From assembly GCF_900205925.1 (NCBI RefSeq), contig NZ_OAOD01000010.1:1-64000 (forward strand): 64,000 nt of DNA, read 5' to 3'. The stretch's first letter is position 1; the number at the start of each line of letters is the position of its first letter. The translations under genes were made by a program, and so were the position numbers. Shown in pieces: positions 48,511-57,329 of the stretch. Under the pieces are notes generated by a model. It was given only the letters and a program-made list of their open reading frames with translations, made no database searches and had not been told where the DNA came from. Source of the stretch: Clostridium peptidivorans. Its GTDB lineage: Bacteria > Bacillota > Clostridia > Clostridiales > Clostridiaceae.

Positions 48511-49941
48511 ATGGATAATAAGAGTTTTAATTTAGAAGAAAAAGATATATTTAAGTTATTTAATGAAATAAAGGTTGAAGAAGATGAATTTAATGATATG
48601 AATGAAGAAATACCTACTATTAAAAAGGAAAGAATAAAGAAAAATTTAAACAAAAGAATAAAAGAACAAAAGAGATTTAAAGCATTAAAGTATGGTTCTA
48701 TAGCAGCAGCTATAAGTTTAGTAAGCATCATAGGTATAGGAACAGTATCACCTGCCTTTGCAAAAAATATACCCATTTTAAACTCTATAACCCAGACGAT
48801 TAATGACAAATTTGGATTTAGTGGAGACTATGCTAAGTATTCTCAAGATGTAAGTCAAAGTGCTACGGATAATGGAATAACTCTTACTATAAATGAGGTA
48901 CTAGCTGATGATTCAAAATTGATCTTAGGTTATACAATAAAAAGCGATAAAAAGATAAGTGATTTAGAAATGTTTACGCTAAGTTCACTAAAGATAAATG
49001 GAAAAAGACCTGATGGTGGATCACATGGTAGTGCTGCAGGAAGTTATATTGACGATTATACTTATGTAGGAACTGAAGAAATTCATACTAAAATACCTCA
49101 AAGTTCTGATATATTTAATATTGATTTAAAGGTTACGGATATAGGAGATATAAAGGGAAAATGGGAATTTGCATTTAGTATATCAAAAGAGGAATTACTA
49201 AAAAGTAGTACTGTATTTAATCCGAAGAATAAAATTGATTTTCCTGATAGCAGTGTAAATGTAGATAAAGTAGTGTTTTCTCCTATAGATACTTCTATTT
49301 TTATAAGTGGAAAATCTAAGTATGAAAGAGATAGGGCGCTGTTAGATTATGATTACTGGATTGCTTTTGATGATAAGGGAATAGAACTTACTCCAAAGGG
49401 TCTTGGTGGTGGAAGTGGTAATTTAAAAGAAAAAACTTTCACTAGCGAAATGAATTATGTAAGCATGAAAAATATTCCTAAGTATTTAACTATTGTTCCA
49501 TGTAAAATTATTCCTTCAGCAGGAGGAGGCGTGAGTGTAGATAAAAATGGAAAAGAAACACCAATTACCATAAAAACAGAGAAACCTAAAGAAATAAGTA
49601 AAGTTATAGATGGAATATATCCAATAGAACTTTCTCAAGGTAAAGTGGGCAAACTTATAATAAAGGGAATAAAAACAGAAAACGATAAGACTATAGTCAA
49701 ATATACAGCTGAAGGTAAAGCGCCTTATTTTCAAGCATCAGATCTTCTTATAAAAGATGAGCATGGGGAAAATATTAAAATAAAAGACTATAACATAAGA
49801 AAAGATGAACAAAATCCTAATGAATTTACAAAGGTATTTGAAGCATTAGATAGCAATAAGAAGTATACAATATATACCAATGATTTTAGTAATGTTGAAT
49901 TTAGGGAAGATTTGAAATTTAAGATTGAGTTTAATAAATAG
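48511..49941 (+). CDS. DUF4179-type anti-sigma factor
   Basis: A 476-residue membrane protein. About 70 cytoplasmic residues (sigma-binding part) precede one transmembrane segment (about residues 68-86, ending VSPAFAK); the outside part matches the pattern of DUF4179 with ILNSITQTINDKFGFSGDY and further beta-rich domains. The next-door sigma factor should be its target. The external signal is unknown. Confidence 0.88.
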   Translation: MDNKSFNLEEKDIFKLFNEIKVEEDEFNDMNEEIPTIKKERIKKNLNKRIKEQKRFKALKYGSIAAAISLVSIIGIGTVSPAFAKNIPILNSITQTINDKFGFSGDYAKYSQDVSQSATDNGITLTINEVLADDSKLILGYTIKSDKKISDLEMFTLSSLKINGKRPDGGSHGSAAGSYIDDYTYVGTEEIHTKIPQSSDIFNIDLKVTDIGDIKGKWEFAFSISKEELLKSSTVFNPKNKIDFPDSSVNVDKVVFSPIDTSIFISGKSKYERDRALLDYDYWIAFDDKGIELTPKGLGGGSGNLKEKTFTSEMNYVSMKNIPKYLTIVPCKIIPSAGGGVSVDKNGKETPITIKTEKPKEISKVIDGIYPIELSQGKVGKLIIKGIKTENDKTIVKYTAEGKAPYFQASDLLIKDEHGENIKIKDYNIRKDEQNPNEFTKVFEALDSNKKYTIYTNDFSNVEFREDLKFKIEFNK

Positions 49942-49956
49942 CAAGAAATAAGCAAT

Positions 49957-49997
49957 AAAGCCCTTAGAATCTTTAAATATGATTTTAGGGGCTTTAT
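49957..49997 (+). terminator. Stem-loop after DUF4179 gene
   Basis: A 15-nt stem with two G-U pairs (49957-49971 with 49981-49995) whose right arm ends in TTT; the T-tract is short. Confidence 0.6.
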
Positions 49998-50044
49998 AAT
50001 GAGTTTTAAATATTAAACAAAGTAATAACAATGCTATAGTATGG

Positions 50045-50074
50045 TTGACAAAAAATCAGATTATAAAATATAAT
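50045..50074 (+). promoter_or_regulatory. Promoter of the glmS ribozyme/glmS gene
   Basis: TTGACA (50045-50050), 18-nt spacer, TATAAT (50069-50074). Transcript expected from about 50081, so the ribozyme cleavage site at 50150/50151 lies about 70 nt downstream. Confidence 0.8.
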
Positions 50075-50144
50075 ATAGTGATGGTTTTTTTATGCTTATA
50101 AATGTAACATTAAAGAGGGGAGGAGAATAGAATATAAAATATAA

Positions 50145-50290
50145 TTTAAAGCGCCAGGACTCCATTGGAGTTGACGAGGATGGGGAGTATCGATTCTTCG
50201 GCGGGTGCCCCACGGTAGCGCACTACCGTTAACGGCTTATAAAACCTAAAAGTGATTTTAGGCACAAAATAAGCCAGGTGTTAAAAACTT
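50145..50290 (+). ncRNA. glmS ribozyme (glucosamine-6-phosphate riboswitch)
   Basis: The leader carries the characteristic core: AAA|GCGCCAGGACT with cleavage between 50150 and 50151, then GTTGACGAGGATGGGG, TCGGCGGGTGCCCC, and downstream support stems (ACGGTAGCG/CACTACCGT, CCTAAAA/TTTTAGG). It self-cleaves when glucosamine-6-phosphate is bound, reducing glmS expression by feedback. The 5' end is approximate; the right boundary is set by the GGCTTAT/ATAAGCC pair. Confidence 0.96.
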
Positions 50291-50344
50291 TCATATACCT
50301 AAGGTATATCATATTAAAATTAAATTTGAAAGGAAGAGTAAATT

Positions 50345-52177
50345 ATGTGCGGAATAGTAGGTTATATAGGTAAAAGACAGGCATCTTCACTTTTAGTTGA
50401 AGGGCTTTCAAAATTAGAATATAGAGGATATGATTCAGCAGGTGTTGCTATAATGGACACTGACAGTGATGATATCAATGTAGTAAAATGCAAGGGAAGA
50501 CTTGCAAATTTAGAAGCAAAGTTAAATAATAGTCCATTAGATGGAACACTTGGAATTGGACATACAAGATGGGCTACTCATGGTGAACCATCTGACTTAA
50601 ATTCTCATCCTCATAGTAATTCAGATGAGACTATAAGTGTTGTTCACAATGGTATAATTGAAAATTATATAAATTTAAGAGAATGGCTAACTTCTAAGGG
50701 TTATGAGTTTTTATCTGAAACAGATACAGAAGTTATACCTCATTTAGTAGATTACTACTATAAAGGCGACTTATTAGATGCAGTTATGAAGGCAGTTTCT
50801 AAAATGGAAGGAAGCTATGCTATAGGTGTTGTATGCAGTAAGGAACCAGATAAGCTTGTAGCAGTAAGAAAAGATAGTCCACTTATTGTAGGACTAGGAA
50901 AAGATGAGTGCTTTATTGCATCAGATATTCCAGCGGTATTAAATCATACAAGAGACATTTATCTTTTAAATGATAAAGAATTTGTTTTAATGACAAGAGA
51001 TGGAATAAAGCTATTTACAGAAGATAAGGAAGAGATAAAAAAGGATATATATCATGTAACATGGAATGCTGATGCTGCTGAAAAGGGTGGATATGAAGAT
51101 TTCATGCTAAAAGAAATTCATGAGCAGCCAAAGGTTATAAAGGACACTATGACATCAAGAGTTATGCCTGGGAAACCAGTTACACTTGATGACATAACTA
51201 TAACTCATGAACAAATAGAAAATATATCAAAGATTTATATAGTAGCATGTGGAACTGCTTATCATGCAGGAGTAGTTGGAAAATATGTTATAGAAAAATT
51301 AGCAAGAATACCAGTTGAAATAGATATAGCTTCAGAATTTAGATATAGAAATCCTATTATAGATGAAAAGACATTAATGATAGTTATAAGTCAATCTGGT
51401 GAAACAGCAGATACTTTAGCTGCATTAAGAGAAGCTAAAAATCGTGGAGCAAGAGTTATTGCTGTAACTAATGTAGTAGGAAGTTCTGTTTCAAGAGAAG
51501 CAGATGACGTATTGTATACTTGGGCAGGACCAGAAATTGCAGTTGCATCAACAAAGGCTTATGAAACTCAGCTAATAGCTATGTATATAATTGCTCTATA
51601 TTTTGCTCAACACAAGAAAACTTTAAGTGAAGAAGAATTAGAAGGCTTAAAGAAAGAAATGCTTACACTACCTGAAAAAGCGGAAGAGTGCTTAAATCAT
51701 AAAGAAATAATACAAAAGTTTGCAGCAAAGACATACATGCACAAGGACATGTTCTTCTTAGGAAGAGGACTTGACTATGCTGTAGCTATGGAAGGATCTT
51801 TAAAGCTTAAGGAAATATCCTATATACACTCAGAAGCTTATGCAGGTGGAGAGTTAAAACATGGTCCAATAGCTTTAATAGAAGATGGAACTATAGTTGT
51901 TGCACTAGCAACTCAAGATGATTTATTTGATAAAATGGTAAGCAATGTAAAAGAAGTTAAAACAAGAGGAGCTAACGTACTTGGAATAACATTTGAAGGA
52001 AATGAAAGTATAGAAAAAACAGTGGATTCAGCGATTTATTTACCAAGAATAAATCCATTATTTGCACCATTACTTTCAGTAATACCTCTTCAATTATTCT
52101 CTTATTACTCAGCAGTACAAAAAGGCTGCGACGTTGATAAGCCAAGAAATTTAGCAAAATCAGTTACAGTAGAATAA
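50345..52177 (+). CDS. glmS: Glutamine-fructose-6-phosphate aminotransferase
   Basis: A 610-residue enzyme making glucosamine-6-phosphate. The N-terminal glutaminase begins MCGIVGYIG with catalytic Cys2, followed by two SIS domains (ACGTAYHAGVVGKY and GRGLDYAVAMEGSLKLKEISY). ATG at 50345 follows AAGGAAG. Regulated by the ribozyme just upstream. It shares only the name with the B12-binding glmS at 22545. Confidence 0.98.
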   Translation: MCGIVGYIGKRQASSLLVEGLSKLEYRGYDSAGVAIMDTDSDDINVVKCKGRLANLEAKLNNSPLDGTLGIGHTRWATHGEPSDLNSHPHSNSDETISVVHNGIIENYINLREWLTSKGYEFLSETDTEVIPHLVDYYYKGDLLDAVMKAVSKMEGSYAIGVVCSKEPDKLVAVRKDSPLIVGLGKDECFIASDIPAVLNHTRDIYLLNDKEFVLMTRDGIKLFTEDKEEIKKDIYHVTWNADAAEKGGYEDFMLKEIHEQPKVIKDTMTSRVMPGKPVTLDDITITHEQIENISKIYIVACGTAYHAGVVGKYVIEKLARIPVEIDIASEFRYRNPIIDEKTLMIVISQSGETADTLAALREAKNRGARVIAVTNVVGSSVSREADDVLYTWAGPEIAVASTKAYETQLIAMYIIALYFAQHKKTLSEEELEGLKKEMLTLPEKAEECLNHKEIIQKFAAKTYMHKDMFFLGRGLDYAVAMEGSLKLKEISYIHSEAYAGGELKHGPIALIEDGTIVVALATQDDLFDKMVSNVKEVKTRGANVLGITFEGNESIEKTVDSAIYLPRINPLFAPLLSVIPLQLFSYYSAVQKGCDVDKPRNLAKSVTVE

Positions 52178-52181
52178 TTAT

Positions 52182-52212
52182 AAAATCACCATGAGATTCA
52201 TGGTGATTTTTA
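52182..52212 (+). terminator. Terminator of glmS
   Basis: Perfect 13-bp stem (52182-52194 with 52198-52210), 3-nt loop, T-rich tail; A-rich left flank gives possible use in the other direction for the convergent kinase-like gene. Confidence 0.9.
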
Positions 52213-52291
52213 TTTATAATTTATCTATATGGGTCAACACTACAGCTGATTCAAGTGTTTTTAAGAGACAAATTTCCTTAGAGATAGATAT

Positions 52292-52855
52292 TCAATATAT
52301 TTTTTTATATTTTTTCTTGGAGTAATTTATCCATTGAATATAAAAATCTGGTCTATTACTTTTTAAAAAATTAAAGAAATCCTCTTTGTATCCAAGATCA
52401 TCTAGACCACTAATAAGTAAATTTGGAATTGTTGATTTTTTTTTCATTGCTTTAGCAGTATCTATAAGCTTAAGTTCACCAGAAGGCATTACAAAAATAT
52501 GAAATATTGCTGCATCTAGTCTCAAATAGCCAACCTTAACCATGGACTCATATAGTTCTATGAGCTTAATTGAGATTTGCTGTGTTAGTTTTTGCTTTGA
52601 TAAGTATTCGTTTAATTCAATACCATTAACATATTCCCTTATGATGTAGTTTACACCAGATTCGTAAACCCTAGGGAAATGTATATCTGTTTGAGCCATT
52701 AATAAAGTTTTTAGTTCATCCTTGCACTCTTTCTTGCTTTTAAAAACTTTTATGCACTTTTGGGAGTCTATTTTATATACCTTTCCTTGGGTACCTTTGC
52801 CTATAAGCTCCAAATCTTTTATATTTATATCTGAATTTAGCTTGATGTTAATCAC
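52292..52855 (-). CDS. Small protein kinase-like protein
   Basis: A 187-residue protein with a kinase N-lobe: glycine loop GKGTQGKVYK (19-28), likely ATP Lys36, hinge-like IREYVNGIEL. The catalytic loop is RLDAAIFHIF (112-121) with Asp114, but His119 replaces the expected Asn; DFG is IDT (131-133). It may be a degenerate or RIO/Bud32-like kinase. Start is a GTG at 52855 with a weak site; AGGTGAT would fit ATC a few codons on. Isolated gene, role unknown. Confidence 0.75.
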   Translation of the reverse strand: MINIKLNSDINIKDLELIGKGTQGKVYKIDSQKCIKVFKSKKECKDELKTLLMAQTDIHFPRVYESGVNYIIREYVNGIELNEYLSKQKLTQQISIKLIELYESMVKVGYLRLDAAIFHIFVMPSGELKLIDTAKAMKKKSTIPNLLISGLDDLGYKEDFFNFLKSNRPDFYIQWINYSKKKYKKIY

Positions 52856-53252
52856 CTATTTCGAAATAATCACAATGTTAGTATATTCGGGAAAATATAT
52901 TTTTGTTCTTAGTCATTTGTAGATTTTGAATGCAATTAAGATTTTAGAATATGTAAAAGACTTATGGCATAGAATTTATTAAGCGAATTTACAAATTGAG
53001 TTCAGTTAATTGATGGTTAAATATTTTTAAAACTAAACTGCTGTAACTTATCTAAATAAGAAATTGTTTAAAAATAGGTAGAAAGTCAAGTTAAATATGA
53101 ATTTTTATGAATTAACATCTAGTATATAAGAATAAAACTTAGATAAGAATAAAGTCTATAGTGAAAATCAATTGATAGAGACTTTTCTAAATTACTATTA
53201 TTAAAATATTTTTGCTATAATGGTATTACGAAAATAATGGGGAGTGGAAAAT
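52856..53252. other. AT-rich spacer between kinase-like gene and glpP
   Basis: About 400 bp without an open frame or a known RNA. The only clear signal is the extended -10 of the glpP promoter at its right end; a short inverted repeat AAAGTCT...AGACTTT lies near 53150-53185 without a T-tract on either side. Confidence 0.6.
53213..53221 (+). promoter_or_regulatory. Extended -10 promoter of glpP
   Basis: TGC followed by a perfect TATAAT (53216-53221), about 30 nt before the glpP start; no good -35 is seen, which fits an extended -10 promoter. Confidence 0.6.
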
Positions 53253-53819
53253 ATGAAAAATGATTTTTATGATAGATTGAGTATTAATCCGATAATAGCT
53301 GCTGTAAAGGATCTGACCACTCTAGAGAAGGCTATAAAATCCCCTTGTGAAGTGATTTTTTTGCTTACAGGAAATATATGCAATATTAAAGATATAGTTA
53401 GTAGAGTAAAAGCAGAAGATAAGAAGATATATATACACGTAGATTTAATGGATGGATTTGCAAGAGATTCCTATGCATTAACCTACATAAAAGAAAATAT
53501 AAAACCGGATGGAATAATAACAACTAAATCAAATTTAATAAAGATAGCTAAGGAGCTTGGCATATTTGCTATACAACGCTTATTTATAATAGATAATTTA
53601 TCCCTAAAAAGTGGAATACATTCTATAAACATTGTAAGACCAGATGCTATAGAGGTTATGCCAGGAGTTATGCCTAAAATCACAAAGGAGATAAAAAGAC
53701 AGGTAAATGTACCAATAATTACAGGAGGACTCATAAGTGATAAAGAAGATGTAATAGGAAGCATTAATGCAGGAGCATTAGGTATATCTACGAGTAAGGA
53801 ATATATATGGAATATGTAA
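53253..53819 (+). CDS. glpP: Glycerol uptake operon antiterminator GlpP
   Basis: A 188-residue GlpP family protein with the pattern PIIAAVKDLTTLEKA, IYIHVDLMDGFARD and PIITGGLISDKEDV. GlpP binds glycerol-3-phosphate and prevents termination in leaders of glp mRNAs. Two leaders of suitable form are found downstream (53919-53974 and 57163-57210). ATG at 53253 is chosen since the GTG at 53244 lies in the GGGGAG ribosome binding site. Confidence 0.95.
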   Translation: MKNDFYDRLSINPIIAAVKDLTTLEKAIKSPCEVIFLLTGNICNIKDIVSRVKAEDKKIYIHVDLMDGFARDSYALTYIKENIKPDGIITTKSNLIKIAKELGIFAIQRLFIIDNLSLKSGIHSINIVRPDAIEVMPGVMPKITKEIKRQVNVPIITGGLISDKEDVIGSINAGALGISTSKEYIWNM

Positions 53820-53852
53820 AATAAAATATGTCAAAGGGGTTTTTTGAAGAAC

Positions 53853-53881
53853 TTGACTACAAAAAAATATGATGCTATAAT
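53853..53881 (+). promoter_or_regulatory. Promoter of the glycerol-3-phosphate oxidoreductase operon
   Basis: TTGACT (53853-53858), 17 nt, TGC-TATAAT (53876-53881). Expected start near 53888, so the 53919 terminator is in the leader. Confidence 0.85.
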
Positions 53882-53917
53882 AAATGTATAAAATATAATA
53901 CTAAAAGGCAGAGTATA

Positions 53918-53975
53918 GAGAGCCATGATTTTAAAGGATATAGTTAAATATCCTTTTTAGTCATGGCTCTTTTTG
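53918..53975 (+). promoter_or_regulatory. GlpP-type leader terminator 1
   Basis: The leader has GAGAGCCAT (53918-53926); AGAGCCATGA (53919-53928) pairs with TCATGGCTCT (53961-53970), followed by TTTTGATT. The loop contains a second stem AAAGGATA/TATCCTTT. Without antitermination this would stop transcription before the coding region. Its twin lies before glpF. Confidence 0.85.
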
Positions 53976-53995
53976 ATTAAAGAGGGAGGAAAAAT

Positions 53996-55429
53996 ATGTT
54001 TGATATAATCATTGTTGGAGCTGGGGTTATAGGTTCTAGTATTGCAAGGGAGCTATCAAGATATAATTTAAATATTTGTGTATTAGAAAAGGAATCGGAT
54101 GTAGCAACAGGTACATCTAAGGCTAATAGTGGGATAGTACATGCAGGCTTTGATGCAAAGCCAAATACTTTAAAAGGAAAGCTAAATGCAAAAGGAAATG
54201 CTATGTTTGATATGCTTTCAAAGGAATTAGATTTCCCATTTAAGAGAAATGGTTCTTTAGTGTTATGCTTTGATGAAAATGATGTTGATAAATTACAGGA
54301 ACTAAAAGTAAAAGGTGAAAATAATGGCGTATCTGGAATCAAAATATTGAATAAAGAAGAAATATTGAAATTAGAGCCAAGCATAAATGAAAATGTAGTA
54401 GCAGCTTTATATGCACCAACCGGAGGAATTGTATGTCCTTATGAGATGACTATAGCTTATGCTGAAAATGCATATGCAAATGGAGTAGAATTTAAACTTA
54501 ATACTGAAGTTAAAAATATAGAAAAAATTGAAGATGGATTTATTATTGAAACTAGTGAAGGTAGTTTTAAAAGTAGAATAGTTATAAATGCAGCTGGATT
54601 ATTTGCAGATGATTTAAATAATATGATAAGTGAAAGTAAAATAGAGATCATAGCTAGAAGAGGGGAATATTGCCTTTTTGATAAAGCAGCTGGTGCTATG
54701 GCAACAAGAACTCTTTTCCAACTACCAACAAAGATGGGTAAAGGAGTACTAGTAACACCTACTGTAGATGGAAACTTGCTTATAGGACCAAATGCAGTAG
54801 ATGTAGAAGATAAAACAGATATATGTACAACTCAAGATGGCTTAGATGGTATATTAAATAAAGCTAAGATGACTTTAAAGGAGATACCAGTGAGACAAGT
54901 CATCACTTCTTTTTCAGGACTTAGAGCTCACAGCACAGCAGATGATTTTATAATAGGGGAAGCTGAAGATGTAAAAGGATTCATAAATGTAGCTGGGATA
55001 GAATCACCAGGACTTTCAAGTGCACCAGCCATAGCGAAAATGGTTGAGGGCATAGTAGCTCTAAAATTGTCTCCAGCTAAAAATGAAAAATTTAATCCTA
55101 TAAGACAAGGAATTCCTAAATTTAGAGAAATGGATAATGAAGAAAGAAGAGATTTAATAAATAAAGATTCATCTTACGGAAAGATGGTATGTAGATGTGA
55201 AACAGTAACAGAAGGTGAAATACTAAGTGCTATAAGAAGACCACTTGGAGCAAGAGATTTAGATGGAGTTAAAAGAAGAACGAGAGCTGGTATGGGAAGA
55301 TGCCAATCAGGTTTCTGCTCAACAAAGATAGTTTCAATTCTATCAAGAGAATTAAATATACCTGAAATTGAGATCACTAAGTTTGGTGGAGACTCTAGGT
55401 TATTAATAGGAAGAAATAAGGAAATATAG
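53996..55429 (+). CDS. Glycerol-3-phosphate dehydrogenase-like FAD protein with BFD [2Fe-2S] domain
   Basis: A 477-residue flavoprotein (DAO/GlpA-like) with FAD motif IVGAGVIGSSIARELS at residues 5-20. The C-terminal 75 residues carry four cysteines (MVCRC... GRCQSGFC) of a BFD-like [2Fe-2S] domain. Placed in a GlpP-controlled operon with two further subunits, it should oxidise glycerol-3-phosphate to dihydroxyacetone phosphate anaerobically, comparable to GlpA. The sister assignment as L-2-hydroxyglutarate oxidase is less likely here. Confidence 0.9.
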   Translation: MFDIIIVGAGVIGSSIARELSRYNLNICVLEKESDVATGTSKANSGIVHAGFDAKPNTLKGKLNAKGNAMFDMLSKELDFPFKRNGSLVLCFDENDVDKLQELKVKGENNGVSGIKILNKEEILKLEPSINENVVAALYAPTGGIVCPYEMTIAYAENAYANGVEFKLNTEVKNIEKIEDGFIIETSEGSFKSRIVINAAGLFADDLNNMISESKIEIIARRGEYCLFDKAAGAMATRTLFQLPTKMGKGVLVTPTVDGNLLIGPNAVDVEDKTDICTTQDGLDGILNKAKMTLKEIPVRQVITSFSGLRAHSTADDFIIGEAEDVKGFINVAGIESPGLSSAPAIAKMVEGIVALKLSPAKNEKFNPIRQGIPKFREMDNEERRDLINKDSSYGKMVCRCETVTEGEILSAIRRPLGARDLDGVKRRTRAGMGRCQSGFCSTKIVSILSRELNIPEIEITKFGGDSRLLIGRNKEI

Positions 55430-55445
55430 TTTGGGGGAGTGGAAA

Positions 55446-56705
55446 ATGAGACAGCATGATATAGTAATAATAGGTGGGGGCCCTGCAGGTCTTGCTGCAG
55501 CAATAGGAGCAAGAGAAGCAGGAATAGAAGACATACTAATATTAGAGAGAGACAATTGCCTTGGAGGAATACTAAATCAATGTATTCATAATGGATTCGG
55601 GCTTCATACTTTTAAAGAAGAACTTACAGGACCAGAGTATGCTGAAAGATTTGTAGATAAAGTAAAAGAAATGAATGTACCATATAAATTAAATACTATG
55701 GTTATAGATATAAATAAAGATAAAATTATAACAGCAGTTAACGAAGAAGATGGTATTTTAGAAATTAAAGCAAAAGCTATAATTTTAGCTATGGGATGTC
55801 GCGAAAGACCAAGAGGGGCTATAAACATACCAGGAAGTAGATGTGCAGGCATATATTCTGCAGGTGCCGCTCAAAAGTTTGTAAATATTGATGGATACAT
55901 GCCAGGTAAGGAAGTAGTTATTCTTGGTTCTGGAGACATAGGACTTATAATGGCAAGAAGAATGACTTTAGAAGGTGCTAAGGTTAAGGCTGTTGTTGAA
56001 CTGATGCCATATTCAGGAGGGCTTAAGAGAAATATTGTTCAATGTTTAGATGACTTTGGAATTCCATTAAAGCTTGCTCACACTGTTACTGATATAAAAG
56101 GAAAAGATAGGCTTGAAGGAGTTACTATAGCAAAGGTGGATGAAAATCGTAAGCCTATAAAAGGAACAGAGGAGTATATTCCTTGTGATACTCTACTTTT
56201 ATCAGTAGGTCTTGTTCCAGAAAATGAATTGTCTGCAAAGGCTGATGTGGAGTTATCACAAGTTACAGGAGGACCAATAGTCAACGAAAGTCTTCAAACT
56301 AACATTGAAGGAGTTTTTGCGTGCGGAAATGTACTTCATGTTCATGACTTAGTTGATTATGTTACAGAAGAAAGTATAAATGCAGGAAAAAATGCTGCAA
56401 AATATATAAACGGACAAACTTTCAATAAGGCTGGAATAGAAGTAGTTGCAACAAGTGGAGCTAGATATACAGTTCCTAAATTTATTAACCCGGAAAATAT
56501 AAATAAGTTAATAGATCTAAGATTTAGAGTTGGAGATGTTTATAAAGATAATTATATTTCTGTTTACTTTGATGAAGTAAGAGAGATGCATGTAAAGAAA
56601 AGAATACTTACTCCAGGGGAAATGGAAACAGTAAAACTTACAAAGGCATTATTTGAAAAATATCCAAATTGTAAGAAGATTACTGTTAAGGTGGAAGGAG
56701 AGTAA
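55446..56705 (+). CDS. NAD(FAD)-dependent oxidoreductase subunit (GlpB/HcnB-like)
   Basis: A 419-residue pyridine nucleotide-disulfide-type flavoprotein: N-terminal FAD motif IIGGGPAGLAAAIGA, second dinucleotide motif VVILGSGDIGLIMARRM, and the Cys-containing ALILAMGCRERPRG-like segment. It is the second gene of the glycerol-3-phosphate set and probably passes electrons on from the FAD/[2Fe-2S] subunit. ATG at 55446, after GGGGGAG, is preferred to the TTG at 55431. Confidence 0.9.
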   Translation: MRQHDIVIIGGGPAGLAAAIGAREAGIEDILILERDNCLGGILNQCIHNGFGLHTFKEELTGPEYAERFVDKVKEMNVPYKLNTMVIDINKDKIITAVNEEDGILEIKAKAIILAMGCRERPRGAINIPGSRCAGIYSAGAAQKFVNIDGYMPGKEVVILGSGDIGLIMARRMTLEGAKVKAVVELMPYSGGLKRNIVQCLDDFGIPLKLAHTVTDIKGKDRLEGVTIAKVDENRKPIKGTEEYIPCDTLLLSVGLVPENELSAKADVELSQVTGGPIVNESLQTNIEGVFACGNVLHVHDLVDYVTEESINAGKNAAKYINGQTFNKAGIEVVATSGARYTVPKFINPENINKLIDLRFRVGDVYKDNYISVYFDEVREMHVKKRILTPGEMETVKLTKALFEKYPNCKKITVKVEGE

Positions 56706-56710
56706 TAGTC

Positions 56711-57082
56711 ATGAATGAAAAAAGAGAATTAACTTGCATTGGGTGTCCGATAGGATGTATGCTAGAAGTTACGCTAGAAGATGGGATTGTAGTAGATGTA
56801 AAAGGGAATACATGCCTAAGAGGAAAGACCTACGCAGAAAAAGAGTGTACTAATCCTACAAGAATAGTTACTTCTTCTGTTAAAGTAAGAAATGGAGAAA
56901 TTGATGCAGTTTCTATTAAAACAAAATCAGATATCCCAAAAGATAAAATTATGCAATGCATAGAAGAGCTTAGAGGTGTGGTTTTAGAAGCTCCTGTAAA
57001 TATAGGAGATGTTATATTAACAAATGTTGCTGGAACAGGGGTCAATGTTATCGCTACTAAAGGTGTTGCAAAAATAAACTAG
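56711..57082 (+). CDS. DUF1667 cysteine-rich electron-transfer subunit
   Basis: A 123-residue protein with cysteines in CIGCPIGC, then C36-like in NTCLRGK and another in KECTNP, as in DUF1667 proteins found with this FAD pair. A metal or Fe-S cluster is inferred. It lies 5 bp after the previous gene and is its probable third subunit. Confidence 0.9.
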   Translation: MNEKRELTCIGCPIGCMLEVTLEDGIVVDVKGNTCLRGKTYAEKECTNPTRIVTSSVKVRNGEIDAVSIKTKSDIPKDKIMQCIEELRGVVLEAPVNIGDVILTNVAGTGVNVIATKGVAKIN

Positions 57083-57111
57083 GTAGTATATAATATAAAT
57101 ATAGAGATTTT

Positions 57112-57140
57112 TTGGAAAATGTTTTTGGTTAAAATAGAAT
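57112..57140 (+). promoter_or_regulatory. Promoter of glpF-glpK
   Basis: TTGGAA (57112-57117), 17 nt, TAGAAT (57135-57140). Start expected near 57147, just before the second leader terminator. Confidence 0.7.
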
Positions 57141-57148
57141 AATGTGGG

Positions 57149-57218
57149 CGGAGATATGAGAGCCATTGTTAACAAAAGGATGATATCCTTTTCTTAACAA
57201 TGGTTTTTTTACTCTCCG
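57149..57218 (+). promoter_or_regulatory. GlpP-type leader terminator 2
   Basis: GAGAGCCAT (57158-57166) is shared exactly with the first leader. CCATTGTTAA (57163-57172) pairs with TTAACAATGG (57194-57203), enclosing AAAAGGAT/ATCCTTTT, followed by seven T. An outer CGGAGA (57149-57154) / TCTCCG (57213-57218) stem closes around the whole. Probable glycerol-3-phosphate/GlpP-responsive attenuator for glpFK. Confidence 0.85.
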
Positions 57219-57329
57219 TATTTAAAAACACCTTATGAAAATGGTTTCAACCATATATAGTTATTAAGTTTATATCAAAATAGATATGAATTTAATATAA
57301 AAAATAATAAAAACTGAGGGGGAGCACTT

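Noticed and set aside
57163..57210. Rex-type operator because of TTGTTAACAA near 57167
   Set aside because: The full Rex pattern with two spaced half-sites is not present; the sequence is one arm of the glpF leader terminator, which explains it.
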